A stretch of DNA of 33,918 bases from Saccharopolyspora soli (GTDB lineage Bacteria; Actinomycetota; Actinomycetes; Mycobacteriales; Pseudonocardiaceae). Below, in pieces: positions 1-7,726 of the stretch. Positions within the stretch are counted from its first letter, which is position 1, and every line of letters begins with the position of its first letter. The translations under genes and the position numbers were made by a program. Below the pieces are notes generated by a model. That model was not told where the DNA came from. It did no database searches and saw only the letters and a list, made by a program, of their open reading frames with translations. The DNA lies in NCBI RefSeq assembly GCF_022678645.1, contig NZ_JALBWV010000082.1, forward strand, positions 1 through 33,918, written 5' to 3'.

Positions 1-92
1 CCCCCCCCCCCCCCCCCCCCCCCCCCGCCCCGGCGGCGGGGGGGCGCGGCCCCCCCCCCCCGCCCCCCCCGGCGGGCCCCCCCCCCCCCCGA
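1..92. other. G/C homopolymer at contig end
   Basis: This stretch is almost pure C with a few G runs and has no codon structure. It resembles low-quality consensus at an assembly edge rather than biology. The ligA promoter begins just after it, so upstream context is lost. Confidence 0.8.
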
Positions 93-133
93 CACCCGAC
101 CAGCCACTACGTGCTGTTGTCCGGGCCGGTCGC

Positions 134-139
134 TAGTCT
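134..139 (+). promoter_or_regulatory. -10 box TAGTCT of ligA
   Basis: TAGTCT fits the actinobacterial TANNNT -10 consensus and ends 6 nt before the GTG at 146. No Shine-Dalgarno sequence fits between them, so the transcript is probably leaderless. No convincing -35 is seen. Confidence 0.5.
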
Positions 140-145
140 CGGGGC

Positions 146-2320
146 GTGACCAGCAAGGACGTGGACGAGCGCCGGAACCTCGACGAGATCGAGGAGGGCG
201 TGCCCGACGACCCCGCCGCGAGCCGGGCCGCGGAAGGCATCGAGGACGTGCCCGCCGAGGTGCGCGAGCGCTACGCGGACCTCGCCGAGGAAGTTCGCGG
301 CCACCAGTTCCGCTACTACGTGCTGGACTCGCCGACGATCTCCGACGGCGAGTTCGACGAGCTGTTCGCCGAACTGCAACGCATGGAAGCGGAGCACCCG
401 GCGCTGCAGGCCCCGGACTCGCCGACGCAGGTCGTCGGCGGCACCTTCTCCACCGAGTTCACCGCGGTCGCGCACCTCGAACGGATGCTGAGCCTGGACA
501 ACGCCTTCAGCACCGAGGAGTTGCAGGCGTGGGTGGACCGGGTGGAGCGCGAGGTCGGCAGCGACGCGCACTACCTGTGCGAGCTGAAGATCGACGGCTT
601 GGCGATCAACCTGCTGTACCGGGACGGACGGTTGGAGACCGCCCTGACCCGCGGCGATGGCCGCACCGGGGAGGACGTGACGCTCAACGTACGCACCATG
701 CGCGACGTCCCCGAGCAGCTGACCGGCACCGACGAGTACCCGGTGCCGGGGCTGGTGGAGGTCCGCGGCGAGGTGTTCTTCCGGGTCGACGAGTTCGCGG
801 AGCTCAACGCCAAGCTCGTCGAGGCGGGCAAACCGCCGTTCGCCAATCCGCGCAACGCCGCCGCCGGGTCGCTGCGGCAGAAGGACCCGCGGATCAGCCG
901 CACCCGGCCGTTGCGGCTGATCTGCCACGGCCTGGGCAAGCGGGAAGGTTTCGAACCGAGCCGCCAGTCCGAGTCCTACGCGGCGTTGAAGGCGTGGGGC
1001 CTGCCGGTGTCCGAGCACACCGTTGTCCTGTCCACTATGGACGACTTGGTCGCGCACATCGAATACTGGGGCAAGCACCGCGACTCCGCGGAACACGAGA
1101 TCGACGGCATCGTGATCAAGGTCGACGAGGTGCCGTTGCAGCGCCGACTCGGCACCACCTCCCGCGCGCCGCGCTGGGCCATCGCCTACAAGTACCCGCC
1201 GGAGCAGGCCACCACGAGGCTGCTGGACATCCAGGTCAACGTCGGCCGAACCGGGCGGGTCACGCCGTTCGCCGTGATGGAGCCGGTCAAGGTCGCCGGT
1301 TCCACGGTGTCGATGGCGACCCTGCACAACGCCGACGAAGTGCGCCGCAAGGGCGTGTTGATCGGCGACCGGGTGGTGATCCGCAAGGCAGGTGACGTGA
1401 TCCCCGAGGTGCTCGGCCCGGTGGTCGACGTGCGCACCGGCGACGAGCGCGAATTCGCCATGCCAACCGTGTGCCCGGAGTGCGGGTGGGTGCTGTCGCA
1501 GCAGAAGGAAGGCGACGTCGACCTGCGCTGCCCGAACGCCCAGGGCTGTCCTGCGCAGCGGCGCGAGCGGCTGTTCTACCTGGCCAGTCGGCGGGTGCTG
1601 GACATCGAGGTGCTCGGCTACGAAGCGGCCACCGCGCTGCTGGCGGCCGGGGTGGTGGAGGACGAGGGCGACATCTTCGACCTCGACGAGCAGAAGCTGC
1701 TCAAGACCGCGTTGTTCCGCACCAAGGAAGGCAATCTGTCGGCCAACGGCGTCAAGCTGCTCGCCAACCTGGAGACGGCCAAGGAGAAGCCGCTGTGGCG
1801 GGTGCTGGTGGCGTTGTCGATCCGGCACGTGGGACCGACCGCCGCGCAGGCGCTGGCCCGCGAGTTCGGTTCGCTGGACCGGATCGAGGCGGCGTCCGAG
1901 GAGGAGTTGGCGGCCACCGACGGCGTCGGGCCCACGATCGCCGCCGCGGTGCGCGAGTGGTTCGAAGTCGACTGGCACCGAGAGTTGGTGGGCAAGTGGC
2001 GAGCCGCTGGGGTGCGGATGGCCGACGAGCGCGACGAGTCGATCCCGCGCACCCTCGAAGGGCTTTCCATCGTGGTCACCGGCACGTTGCAGACCTTCTC
2101 GCGTGACGAGGCCAAAGAACTGATCATGGCGCGGGGTGGCCGGGCGGCCGGTTCGGTGTCGAAGAAGACCGCGTTCGTCGTGGTCGGCGACTCGCCCGGC
2201 TCGAAGTACGACAAGGCCGTGCAGCTCAAGGTCCCGGTGCTGGACGAGAACGGGTTCCGGGTGCTGCTGGACAACGGCCCGGAAGCCGCGGCCGAGCACG
2301 CGTTGCCAGTCGAGGATTGA
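146..2320 (+). CDS. ligA: NAD-dependent DNA ligase LigA
   Basis: The 724-residue protein is an NAD+-dependent DNA ligase, which seals 5'-phosphate/3'-OH nicks in replication and repair. The nucleotidyl-transfer lysine lies in the KIDG motif at K148. The adenylation and OB-fold regions follow, then a four-cysteine zinc finger (C443, C446, C462, C468), helix-hairpin-helix segments (about 490-620) and a C-terminal BRCT domain (about 635-715). The length is slightly above the family's usual 670-700 because of an acidic N-terminal extension of about 35 residues before the conserved 'ADLAEEVRGHQFRYYVLDSP' block. I keep the GTG at 146 because a TANNNT box sits 6 nt upstream, as in leaderless actinobacterial genes; a later GTG near 247 is possible. 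A GNAT gene follows after 25 bp on the same strand. The family call is secure. Confidence 0.97.
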   Translation: MTSKDVDERRNLDEIEEGVPDDPAASRAAEGIEDVPAEVRERYADLAEEVRGHQFRYYVLDSPTISDGEFDELFAELQRMEAEHPALQAPDSPTQVVGGTFSTEFTAVAHLERMLSLDNAFSTEELQAWVDRVEREVGSDAHYLCELKIDGLAINLLYRDGRLETALTRGDGRTGEDVTLNVRTMRDVPEQLTGTDEYPVPGLVEVRGEVFFRVDEFAELNAKLVEAGKPPFANPRNAAAGSLRQKDPRISRTRPLRLICHGLGKREGFEPSRQSESYAALKAWGLPVSEHTVVLSTMDDLVAHIEYWGKHRDSAEHEIDGIVIKVDEVPLQRRLGTTSRAPRWAIAYKYPPEQATTRLLDIQVNVGRTGRVTPFAVMEPVKVAGSTVSMATLHNADEVRRKGVLIGDRVVIRKAGDVIPEVLGPVVDVRTGDEREFAMPTVCPECGWVLSQQKEGDVDLRCPNAQGCPAQRRERLFYLASRRVLDIEVLGYEAATALLAAGVVEDEGDIFDLDEQKLLKTALFRTKEGNLSANGVKLLANLETAKEKPLWRVLVALSIRHVGPTAAQALAREFGSLDRIEAASEEELAATDGVGPTIAAAVREWFEVDWHRELVGKWRAAGVRMADERDESIPRTLEGLSIVVTGTLQTFSRDEAKELIMARGGRAAGSVSKKTAFVVVGDSPGSKYDKAVQLKVPVLDENGFRVLLDNGPEAAAEHALPVED

Positions 2321-2345
2321 CGTCCGCGCTGGAAAGATCCCGGGC

Positions 2346-2831
2346 ATGACAACTATTCGCGTTGCCCGACCCGCGGAGTACGAGGCGATCGGGGCCATGG
2401 CCGTACGCGCTTACACCGAGTCCGGGAGCCAGTCGGCGTACGCGGACTATGTTCCCGCGCTGCGCGATGCCGCCGATCGGGCGGCGAAAGCGGAGTTGCT
2501 CGTTGCGGTGGACAACGACGAGGTGGTCGGCACGGTCACCCTGGTCCGCCCCGGTACTGCGTATACCGAGGTGGCGCAGGCCGGTGAGCTGGAGTTCCGG
2601 ATGCTGGCGGTGGCTCCGGAAGCCGCTGGCAACGGGATCGGGCAACAACTGGTGCAGGCGGTGATCGACCGGGGTCGCCAGGAAGGGGTGCAGCGGGTCG
2701 TGCTCTGCGTGCGGGAAGACGCGACGCTGGCGCAGCGCCTCTACCGGCGGCTGGGGTTCGAACGGCTCCCCGACCGCGACTGGTATATCGCCCAGGACGT
2801 GCGTTTGCTCGCCTTTGCCATGGACGTGTGA
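2346..2831 (+). CDS. GNAT-family N-acetyltransferase
   Basis: This 161-residue protein has the GNAT fold. It has beta strands around 'LEFRMLAVAP', then the acetyl-CoA loop AAGNGIGQQLV (the family R/QxxGxG/A motif, with the first Arg/Gln replaced), and a C-terminal 'LYRRLGFERLPDRDW' segment typical of the family. It would transfer an acetyl group from acetyl-CoA to an amine; the substrate cannot be read from sequence. The ATG at 2346 follows ligA by 25 bp, so cotranscription with ligA is likely. A longer upstream frame exists but overlaps ligA out of frame and lacks the conserved N-terminus. The insertion sequence begins about 45 bp after its stop and seems not to have damaged it. Confidence 0.85.
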   Translation: MTTIRVARPAEYEAIGAMAVRAYTESGSQSAYADYVPALRDAADRAAKAELLVAVDNDEVVGTVTLVRPGTAYTEVAQAGELEFRMLAVAPEAAGNGIGQQLVQAVIDRGRQEGVQRVVLCVREDATLAQRLYRRLGFERLPDRDWYIAQDVRLLAFAMDV

Positions 2832-2889
2832 GACGACGCCGCGAATCAGCTGTCCCTACCGTTTGAGCTGTCCGGCCTCATAGGGTCCG

Positions 2890-3076
2890 GATGCCCGGGG
2901 AGGGGTGGTATGGCTTTCAGCCGTCTGCCGATCGTGTGGCTCTGCTCGACTCGCCGCCTGCCCCTCCAGGACGGACTCGGCCTCTGATTAAGAGCTGCGA
3001 ACCGATCGCTGTGTAGGGACCTGGCGGCGGGGGGCGTCTGCGGGTGTGATCACAAAACGCTGGTGAGGGGAATGAG
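2890..3076 (+). ncRNA. candidate bridge RNA region of the IS110 element
   Basis: IS110 elements with a long non-coding left end are known to encode a bridge RNA there, which pairs with donor and target DNA. This 187-nt leader has no ORF and several small dyads, for example CTCT/AGAG around a GATTA loop (2982-2994) and the perfect palindrome TGTGATCACA (3045-3054). It holds a 9-nt match, GATTAAGAG, to the right junction of the element, lying in the 3' half where a donor-binding loop would be expected. The RNA boundaries and fold are not established. Confidence 0.35.
2986..2994 (+). repeat. GATTAAGAG, left copy
   Basis: This is a 9-nt direct match to 4271-4279 at the right junction. It may be a flanking direct repeat or the guide segment of a bridge RNA. 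Confidence 0.6.
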
Positions 3077-4264
3077 TTGACGCAACTGTGGGCCGGGGTG
3101 GACATCGGCCGGGAACACCACCATGTGGCGGTGGTCGATGTTGATGGCAAGCGAGTGTTCTCCCGCCGAGTGGCTAACGACGAGACCGCGCTGCTGACCG
3201 CGATGGGCGACGTGTGCGGGCTGGCCGATCAGATCAGGTGGGCCATCGACCTGACCAGCAGCGAGTCGGCGTTGCTGCTGACCATGTTGCTCGACCACGG
3301 CCAGGAAGTCGCCTATGTGCCGGGCATCATGGTCAACCGGGCCGCGACCGGTTACCGCGGTGCGGGCAAAACCGACGCCAAGGACGCCCTGATCATCGCT
3401 GACCAGGCCCGGATGCGCCGGGACCTGACCATCCTGTGCGGTGACGACGAGCTGGTCATCGAGCTGCGCCTGCTCGTGGCCCGCCGCCAGGACCTGGCCG
3501 CCGACCGCACCCGCGCGGTCAACCGGCTGCACGACCAGATGCTGGCCATCTGTCCGGCGCTGGAGCGGGCACTCGACCTGACCACCCAGGGGCCGCTGAT
3601 CCTGTTGACCGGGTTCCAGACTCCTGCCGCGCTGCAGGAGATCGGCGTTGACGCCCTGACCTCCTGGTTGCGCGAACGGAAGGTCCGCAACGCCGCAGCC
3701 CTGGCGGCCAAGGCCGTCGCGGCCGCCGAAACTCAGCACACCACCTTGCCCGCCGAGCGGATGGCCGCCCTGCTGGTGGCCCAGCTCGCCGAGGGGGTGA
3801 TCACCCTCAACGAGCAGCTCAAGGATGTCGACCGGCTCATTGAGGACCGGTTTCGCCGCCATCCCTTGGCCACAGTGATCGTCAGCATGCCCGGTATCGG
3901 TGTCCTGCTCGGCGCCGAGTTTCTTGCCACGACCGGAGACATGAGCCGGTTCGCGTCCGCTGACCAACTCGCCAGCCTCGCCGGTGTCACCCCGGTGCCC
4001 CGCGATTCCGGCCGTGTCAGCGGCAACCTGCACAGGCCCCAGCGTTACAGCCGCCCGCTGCAACGAGTCTTCTACACCTCCGCCCTGATCAGCATCCGCG
4101 CCTGCCCCGAGTCCAAGCGGTTCTACGACCGCAAACGCGCCGAAGGGAAACGCCACACCCAAGCCGTACTCGCCCTGGCCCGCCGACGTGTCACCGTGCT
4201 GTGGGCGCTGCTGCGCGACAACCGTCCTTACCAACTCACACCTCCCCTCCCCGCAGCCGCTTGA
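3077..4264 (+). CDS. IS110-family transposase
   Basis: The 395-residue protein has the two IS110 domains. The N-terminal RuvC-like domain shows D9 (VDIG), D58 at the place of the usual Glu (WAIDLTSS), and D100/D103 in KTDAKDA. The C-terminal transposase_20 domain has the 'MPGIGVLLGAEFLA' helix-hairpin-helix block and the likely nucleophile S311 in PRDSGR. Length matches the family norm of about 400. The start is TTG at 3077, preceded by GAGGGGA at a usable distance. IS110 enzymes recombine through a serine and a DEDD centre, guided by an element-encoded RNA. The frame is intact, so the element could still be active. It sits between a GNAT gene and a convergent ACT gene. The D58 replacement is worth noting, but my alignment there is by eye. 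Confidence 0.93.
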   Translation: MTQLWAGVDIGREHHHVAVVDVDGKRVFSRRVANDETALLTAMGDVCGLADQIRWAIDLTSSESALLLTMLLDHGQEVAYVPGIMVNRAATGYRGAGKTDAKDALIIADQARMRRDLTILCGDDELVIELRLLVARRQDLAADRTRAVNRLHDQMLAICPALERALDLTTQGPLILLTGFQTPAALQEIGVDALTSWLRERKVRNAAALAAKAVAAAETQHTTLPAERMAALLVAQLAEGVITLNEQLKDVDRLIEDRFRRHPLATVIVSMPGIGVLLGAEFLATTGDMSRFASADQLASLAGVTPVPRDSGRVSGNLHRPQRYSRPLQRVFYTSALISIRACPESKRFYDRKRAEGKRHTQAVLALARRRVTVLWALLRDNRPYQLTPPLPAAA

Positions 4265-4270
4265 CAAACG

Positions 4271-4279
4271 GATTAAGAG
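4271..4279 (+). repeat. GATTAAGAG, right copy at the IS/ACT-gene junction
   Basis: The second copy of the 9-nt sequence lies 7 nt after the transposase stop. On the reverse strand it contains the TAA stop codon of the ACT gene. Confidence 0.6.
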
Positions 4280-4959
4280 TCGAGGACGACCGAGACGATG
4301 CCCGCCAGGTGCGCGAGGCGCGCGAGTTCGGCCGCCCGGAACATCGGGCCGCCCGGTCGCCCGGCCAGCAGCACGCGGTCCGGTTTCCCGATGGGAGTCG
4401 CGGCCAATTCGGTGCCCAACTCCTGCCAGGTGTCCGGCACCCACGGCTCGTCACCGTCGAGGATCGTCGCCCGCGGCAGCGGCAGCCACGGCAGCTCCAG
4501 GTAGCCCTCCTGCGGGGCCGAGGTGCTGGCGGCCAGCTGCTCCGCGCCGCCCGAGCGGTGCCCGAAGACGATCGCCCAACCGGACCGGATGATCTTGGGC
4601 ACCCCTTCGGCGAAGATCTGCAACCCGCGACCCGGCTCGGCGGCGATCTCCTCCACCAGTTCCAGTTCGCGGTGCGTGTCCAGCACACCAGCGTAGGGCC
4701 GGACCGCGTCGACCTCGACGCCGTGCACCGATTCGGCCGCGGTGATCAGCACGTCGGGCAGCCGACCGGAGGGCAGTTCCACCACCAGGTCGTCGATCGC
4801 CACGCCGTTGCTGCGCTCGACCACGTCAACGCTGAGGATGTCGGCACCGATCTCGCCGAGCGCGCTCGCCACCGACCCGAGGTTGCCGGGCCGGTCCGGT
4901 ATCTGCACCCGGATCAGGAAGGACACCGGACTCAACGCCTCCAACTCCGTGCGCGACAC
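4273..4959 (-). CDS. ACT-domain amino-acid-binding protein (Rv3013-like)
   Basis: The 228-residue protein starts with an ACT domain (about residues 12-85: FLIRVQIPDRPGNLGSVASA, then IGADILSVDVVE). ACT domains bind amino acids and confer allosteric or regulatory control. The rest resembles the conserved actinobacterial proteins of about 220 residues found next to gatC, such as M. tuberculosis Rv3013; its role is unknown. The GTG start at 4959 follows a GGCGAGG stretch. The gene points away from gatC and converges on the IS110 transposase. Its TAA stop lies in the IS junction, so the last one or two residues may be supplied by the insertion. The length and the 'LAGIVSVVL' ending match the family, so function is probably kept. 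Confidence 0.85.
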   Translation of the reverse strand: MSRTELEALSPVSFLIRVQIPDRPGNLGSVASALGEIGADILSVDVVERSNGVAIDDLVVELPSGRLPDVLITAAESVHGVEVDAVRPYAGVLDTHRELELVEEIAAEPGRGLQIFAEGVPKIIRSGWAIVFGHRSGGAEQLAASTSAPQEGYLELPWLPLPRATILDGDEPWVPDTWQELGTELAATPIGKPDRVLLAGRPGGPMFRAAELARLAHLAGIVSVVLDS

Positions 4960-5352
4960 CTCGCCGGTCGCGCTGTTCCATCGGCTCAGAAGCCGCCGTC
5001 CAACGGCTCCTCGGGCGAGGAACTGGCGGTTGAAATTGTGTCAGACGCGGCCTGCCAGCGGTGCCCCCGGCGTCCACGCAGTGGAACGACCTGCGGTTTT
5101 CCACCGGTTACAGGCTTGTTTCGTCTGGCGGAACCTCAACCGCCGCCTCGCTGCGGGACCCCGATTCCGGCGCGTGCGATGCACGACGTCGGTTCGGTCC
5201 CCATCCCGACAACGTCCGAGGACCCGCGGCAGTGCCGGCGCGCGCGGGACGATCGACGTCCGCGCGCGCCGCCCCCTCCAGGGCTGGGTCCGGGCGCCGC
5301 CATAGACTGGGCAGTACCCGTGAAAACCGGACATGACCAGGGAGCCTTCGCA
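4960..5352. other. intergenic region between the divergent ACT and gatC genes
   Basis: These 393 bp separate two divergent genes. I see a probable gatC -10 box (5303-5308) and no convincing small gene. Open frames crossing it are long only because stop codons are rare at this GC content. No clear terminator, riboswitch or tRNA is visible. Confidence 0.5.
5303..5308 (+). promoter_or_regulatory. -10 box TAGACT of the gat operon
   Basis: TAGACT matches TANNNT and lies 44 nt before the chosen gatC start. The transcript would begin near 5315, leaving a leader of about 38 nt that contains GGGAG before the GTG at 5353. Confidence 0.45.
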
Positions 5353-5652
5353 GTGTCCAAGATCTCCCGCGACGAGGTCGCGCACCTCGCTGGCCTGGCG
5401 CGGCTAGCGGTCACCGAAGCCGAGCTCGACACCTTCGCCGGCCAGCTCGACCAGATCCTCGATGCGGTGGCCAAGGTGGGCGAGGTCGCTGCGGACGACA
5501 TCCCGCCGACTTCCCACGCGGTGCCGGTGACCAACGTCTTCCGCGACGACGAGGTGCGGCCGTGCCTGTCCCGCGAGCAGGTGCTCGCCGGGGCGCCCGC
5601 CGCCGAGCAAGACCGGTTCCGCGTGCCGCGGATTCTCACAGAGGAGGTCTGA
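5353..5652 (+). CDS. gatC: glutamyl/aspartyl-tRNA amidotransferase subunit C
   Basis: The 99-residue protein has the GatC pattern: ISRDEVAHLAGLARL near the N-terminus, 'LDTFAGQLDQILDAV' helices, and a C-terminal 'DEVRPCLSREQVLAGAP...FRVPRIL' block. GatC is a small belt-like subunit that wraps and stabilises the GatA/GatB interface in the enzyme that converts Glu-tRNA(Gln) to Gln-tRNA(Gln), and Asp-tRNA(Asn) where needed. The GTG at 5353 gives the usual N-terminus (MSKISRDEV) and has GGGAG upstream. An in-frame GTG at 5320 would add 11 residues. Its TGA stop overlaps the ATG of a 24-codon micro-ORF, showing translational coupling inside the operon. Confidence 0.96.
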   Translation: MSKISRDEVAHLAGLARLAVTEAELDTFAGQLDQILDAVAKVGEVAADDIPPTSHAVPVTNVFRDDEVRPCLSREQVLAGAPAAEQDRFRVPRILTEEV

Positions 5653-5720
5653 TGAGCCGCACTCTTTCCCCGGCTTGTCAAGACCGACCGGGTGCGGGTG
5701 TCCCGCGAAGCGCAGAGGAG
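5652..5720 (+). repeat. gat coupling module, copy 1
   Basis: The module is ATGAGC, about 27 nt of variable sequence, then CGACCGGGTGCGGGTGTCCC and GC, then a ribosome binding site. The core folds as GCGGG-TGT-CCCGC (5694-5706). Copies 2 and 3 lie at 7252-7320 and 7461-7521. Confidence 0.7.
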
Positions 5721-5725
5721 TCCTG

Positions 5726-5726
<1 letters not shown>
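5652..5726 (+). CDS. micro-ORF 1 bridging gatC and gatA
   Basis: This 24-codon frame starts at an ATG overlapping the gatC stop (TGATG) and ends in a TGA overlapping the gatA ATG (TGATG). It begins MSRTLSPACQ and is proline- and serine-rich. Its nucleotide sequence is the first of three related modules in this operon. It differs from the other two by one extra base before the conserved core, so the core is read in another frame here. A functional peptide is doubtful; the overlap geometry suggests a translation-coupling segment that carries ribosomes from gatC to gatA. GAGGAG at 5715-5720 within it is the gatA ribosome binding site. Confidence 0.5.
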
Positions 5727-7251
<1,525 letters not shown>

Positions 7252-7255
<4 letters not shown>

Positions 7256-7320
7256 GCCACAATTCCTTCCCCGCTCATACGGCCGACCGGGTGCGGGTGT
7301 CCCGCAAGACGCAGGGCGGT
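7252..7320 (+). repeat. gat coupling module, copy 2
   Basis: It shares with copy 1 a run from CGACCGGG to TCCCGC and the GCGGG-TGT-CCCGC hairpin (7293-7305). It starts at an ATG overlapping the gatA stop and is followed by an internal ATG at 7321. Confidence 0.7.
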
Positions 7321-7464
7321 ATGAGCAGCCCTGTGCCAACCCCAGTCCTCCTCAACCGCACCTCAGGGGACCGTGACGCGAGCCAGCCACCAGAAGCCGC
7401 GAAACGCGAGATTGAGCTGGACGCAACCACCACTGTGAATCGCGGAGAGGCGGAACTGGTATGA
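7252..7464 (+). CDS. small ORF 2 between gatA and gatB
   Basis: The 70-codon frame overlaps the gatA stop (ATGA) and the next small ORF (ATGA). It begins MSHNSFPAHTADRVRVSRK, encoded by copy 2 of the coupling module. It then continues from an internal ATG at 7321 through a hydrophilic segment rich in Pro, Glu, Arg and Thr. I recognise no domain. Exact overlaps at both ends argue that it is translated. In M. tuberculosis, as I recall, pfkA sits between gatA and gatB; here only this and two other small frames are present. It may be a fusion of a coupling module with a separate short peptide starting at 7321. Confidence 0.5.
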
Positions 7465-7521
7465 GCGAGACCCGCACCGCGCCCGCACCAGCCGACCGGG
7501 TGCCCCGCAAGCTACTGGAGG
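7461..7521 (+). repeat. gat coupling module, copy 3
   Basis: This copy lacks 6 nt of the core relative to copy 2, yet still folds as CGGG-TGC-CCCG (7497-7507). It is followed by GGAGG. Confidence 0.65.
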
Positions 7522-7529
7522 TCGCGTGA
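7461..7529 (+). CDS. micro-ORF 3 before the small hydrophobic gene
   Basis: This 22-codon frame, MSETRTAPAPADRVPRKLLE and two more residues, starts at an ATG overlapping the previous stop and ends in TGA overlapping the next ATG (TGATG at 7527-7531). Its ADRV..RK segment matches small ORF 2 (ADRVRVSRK) with two codons deleted. It encloses GGAGG (7517-7521), the ribosome binding site of the following gene. It is more likely a coupling device than a working peptide, though conservation of the reading frame between copies 2 and 3 leaves a peptide role open. Confidence 0.5.
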   Translation: MSETRTAPAPADRVPRKLLEVA

Positions 7530-7726
7530 TGAACCCGAAGATCAAGGCAGCGTTCCAGCTCGCGTCCGTGCTCTCGGCGGCTCTCGGGCTGCGGGCGAGT
7601 TTCCGGACGGCGCGCGAGAAGAACGACAAGCTCGCGCTGGCGGATGCGATCATCACGGCGCTCGGGCTGATCACCGGCACCGCGCTGGCCGTGCGAGCGC
7701 TGCGCAAGGGGGAGGACGACAAGTGA
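7529..7726 (+). CDS. small hydrophobic protein between gatA and gatB
   Basis: The 65-residue product starts MNPKIKAAFQLASVLSAALG. It has two apolar stretches (about 8-22 and 38-57) separated by a basic, hydrophilic linker, and a charged RKGEDDK tail. This pattern fits a small membrane-associated or helical-hairpin protein. I do not recognise the family. The ATG at 7529 has GGAGG 7 nt upstream and overlaps the stop of micro-ORF 3; a GTG directly before it is the alternative. Its stop overlaps the gatB GTG (GTGA), so it is surely part of the operon. Function is unknown. Confidence 0.75.
   Translation: MNPKIKAAFQLASVLSAALGLRASFRTAREKNDKLALADAIITALGLITGTALAVRALRKGEDDK

Larger units (their letters stand above)
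2878..4281 (+). mobile_element. IS110-family insertion sequence (ends approximate)
   Basis: An IS110-type transposase gene is preceded by about 200 bp of non-coding DNA and followed by only a few bases before the neighbouring ACT gene. IS110 elements usually measure about 1.4 kb and lack terminal inverted repeats. I place the left end near 2878 and the right end near 4281. Both points carry the dinucleotide TC, and joining the ends would set TTGACA (4261-4266) 16 bp before TAGGGT (2881-2886). An alternative is a shorter element bounded by the two GATTAAGAG copies (2986-2994 and 4271-4279). The exact ends are inference. Confidence 0.6.

Noticed and set aside
1..92. C-rich tract as a functional repeat or telomere
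   Set aside because: There is no periodic unit, and the other contig end looks the same in G. Assembly noise is the simpler explanation.
107..2398. 763-codon open frame antisense to ligA
   Set aside because: Stop codons are rare in the antisense frames of high-GC genes. Its composition is His/Arg/Gln-rich with no domain, while ligA on the other strand is complete.
3045..3054. CRP-like palindrome TGTGATCACA
   Set aside because: It lies inside the IS leader, 23 bp before the transposase. It is more likely a structural part of the element than a regulator site of the host.
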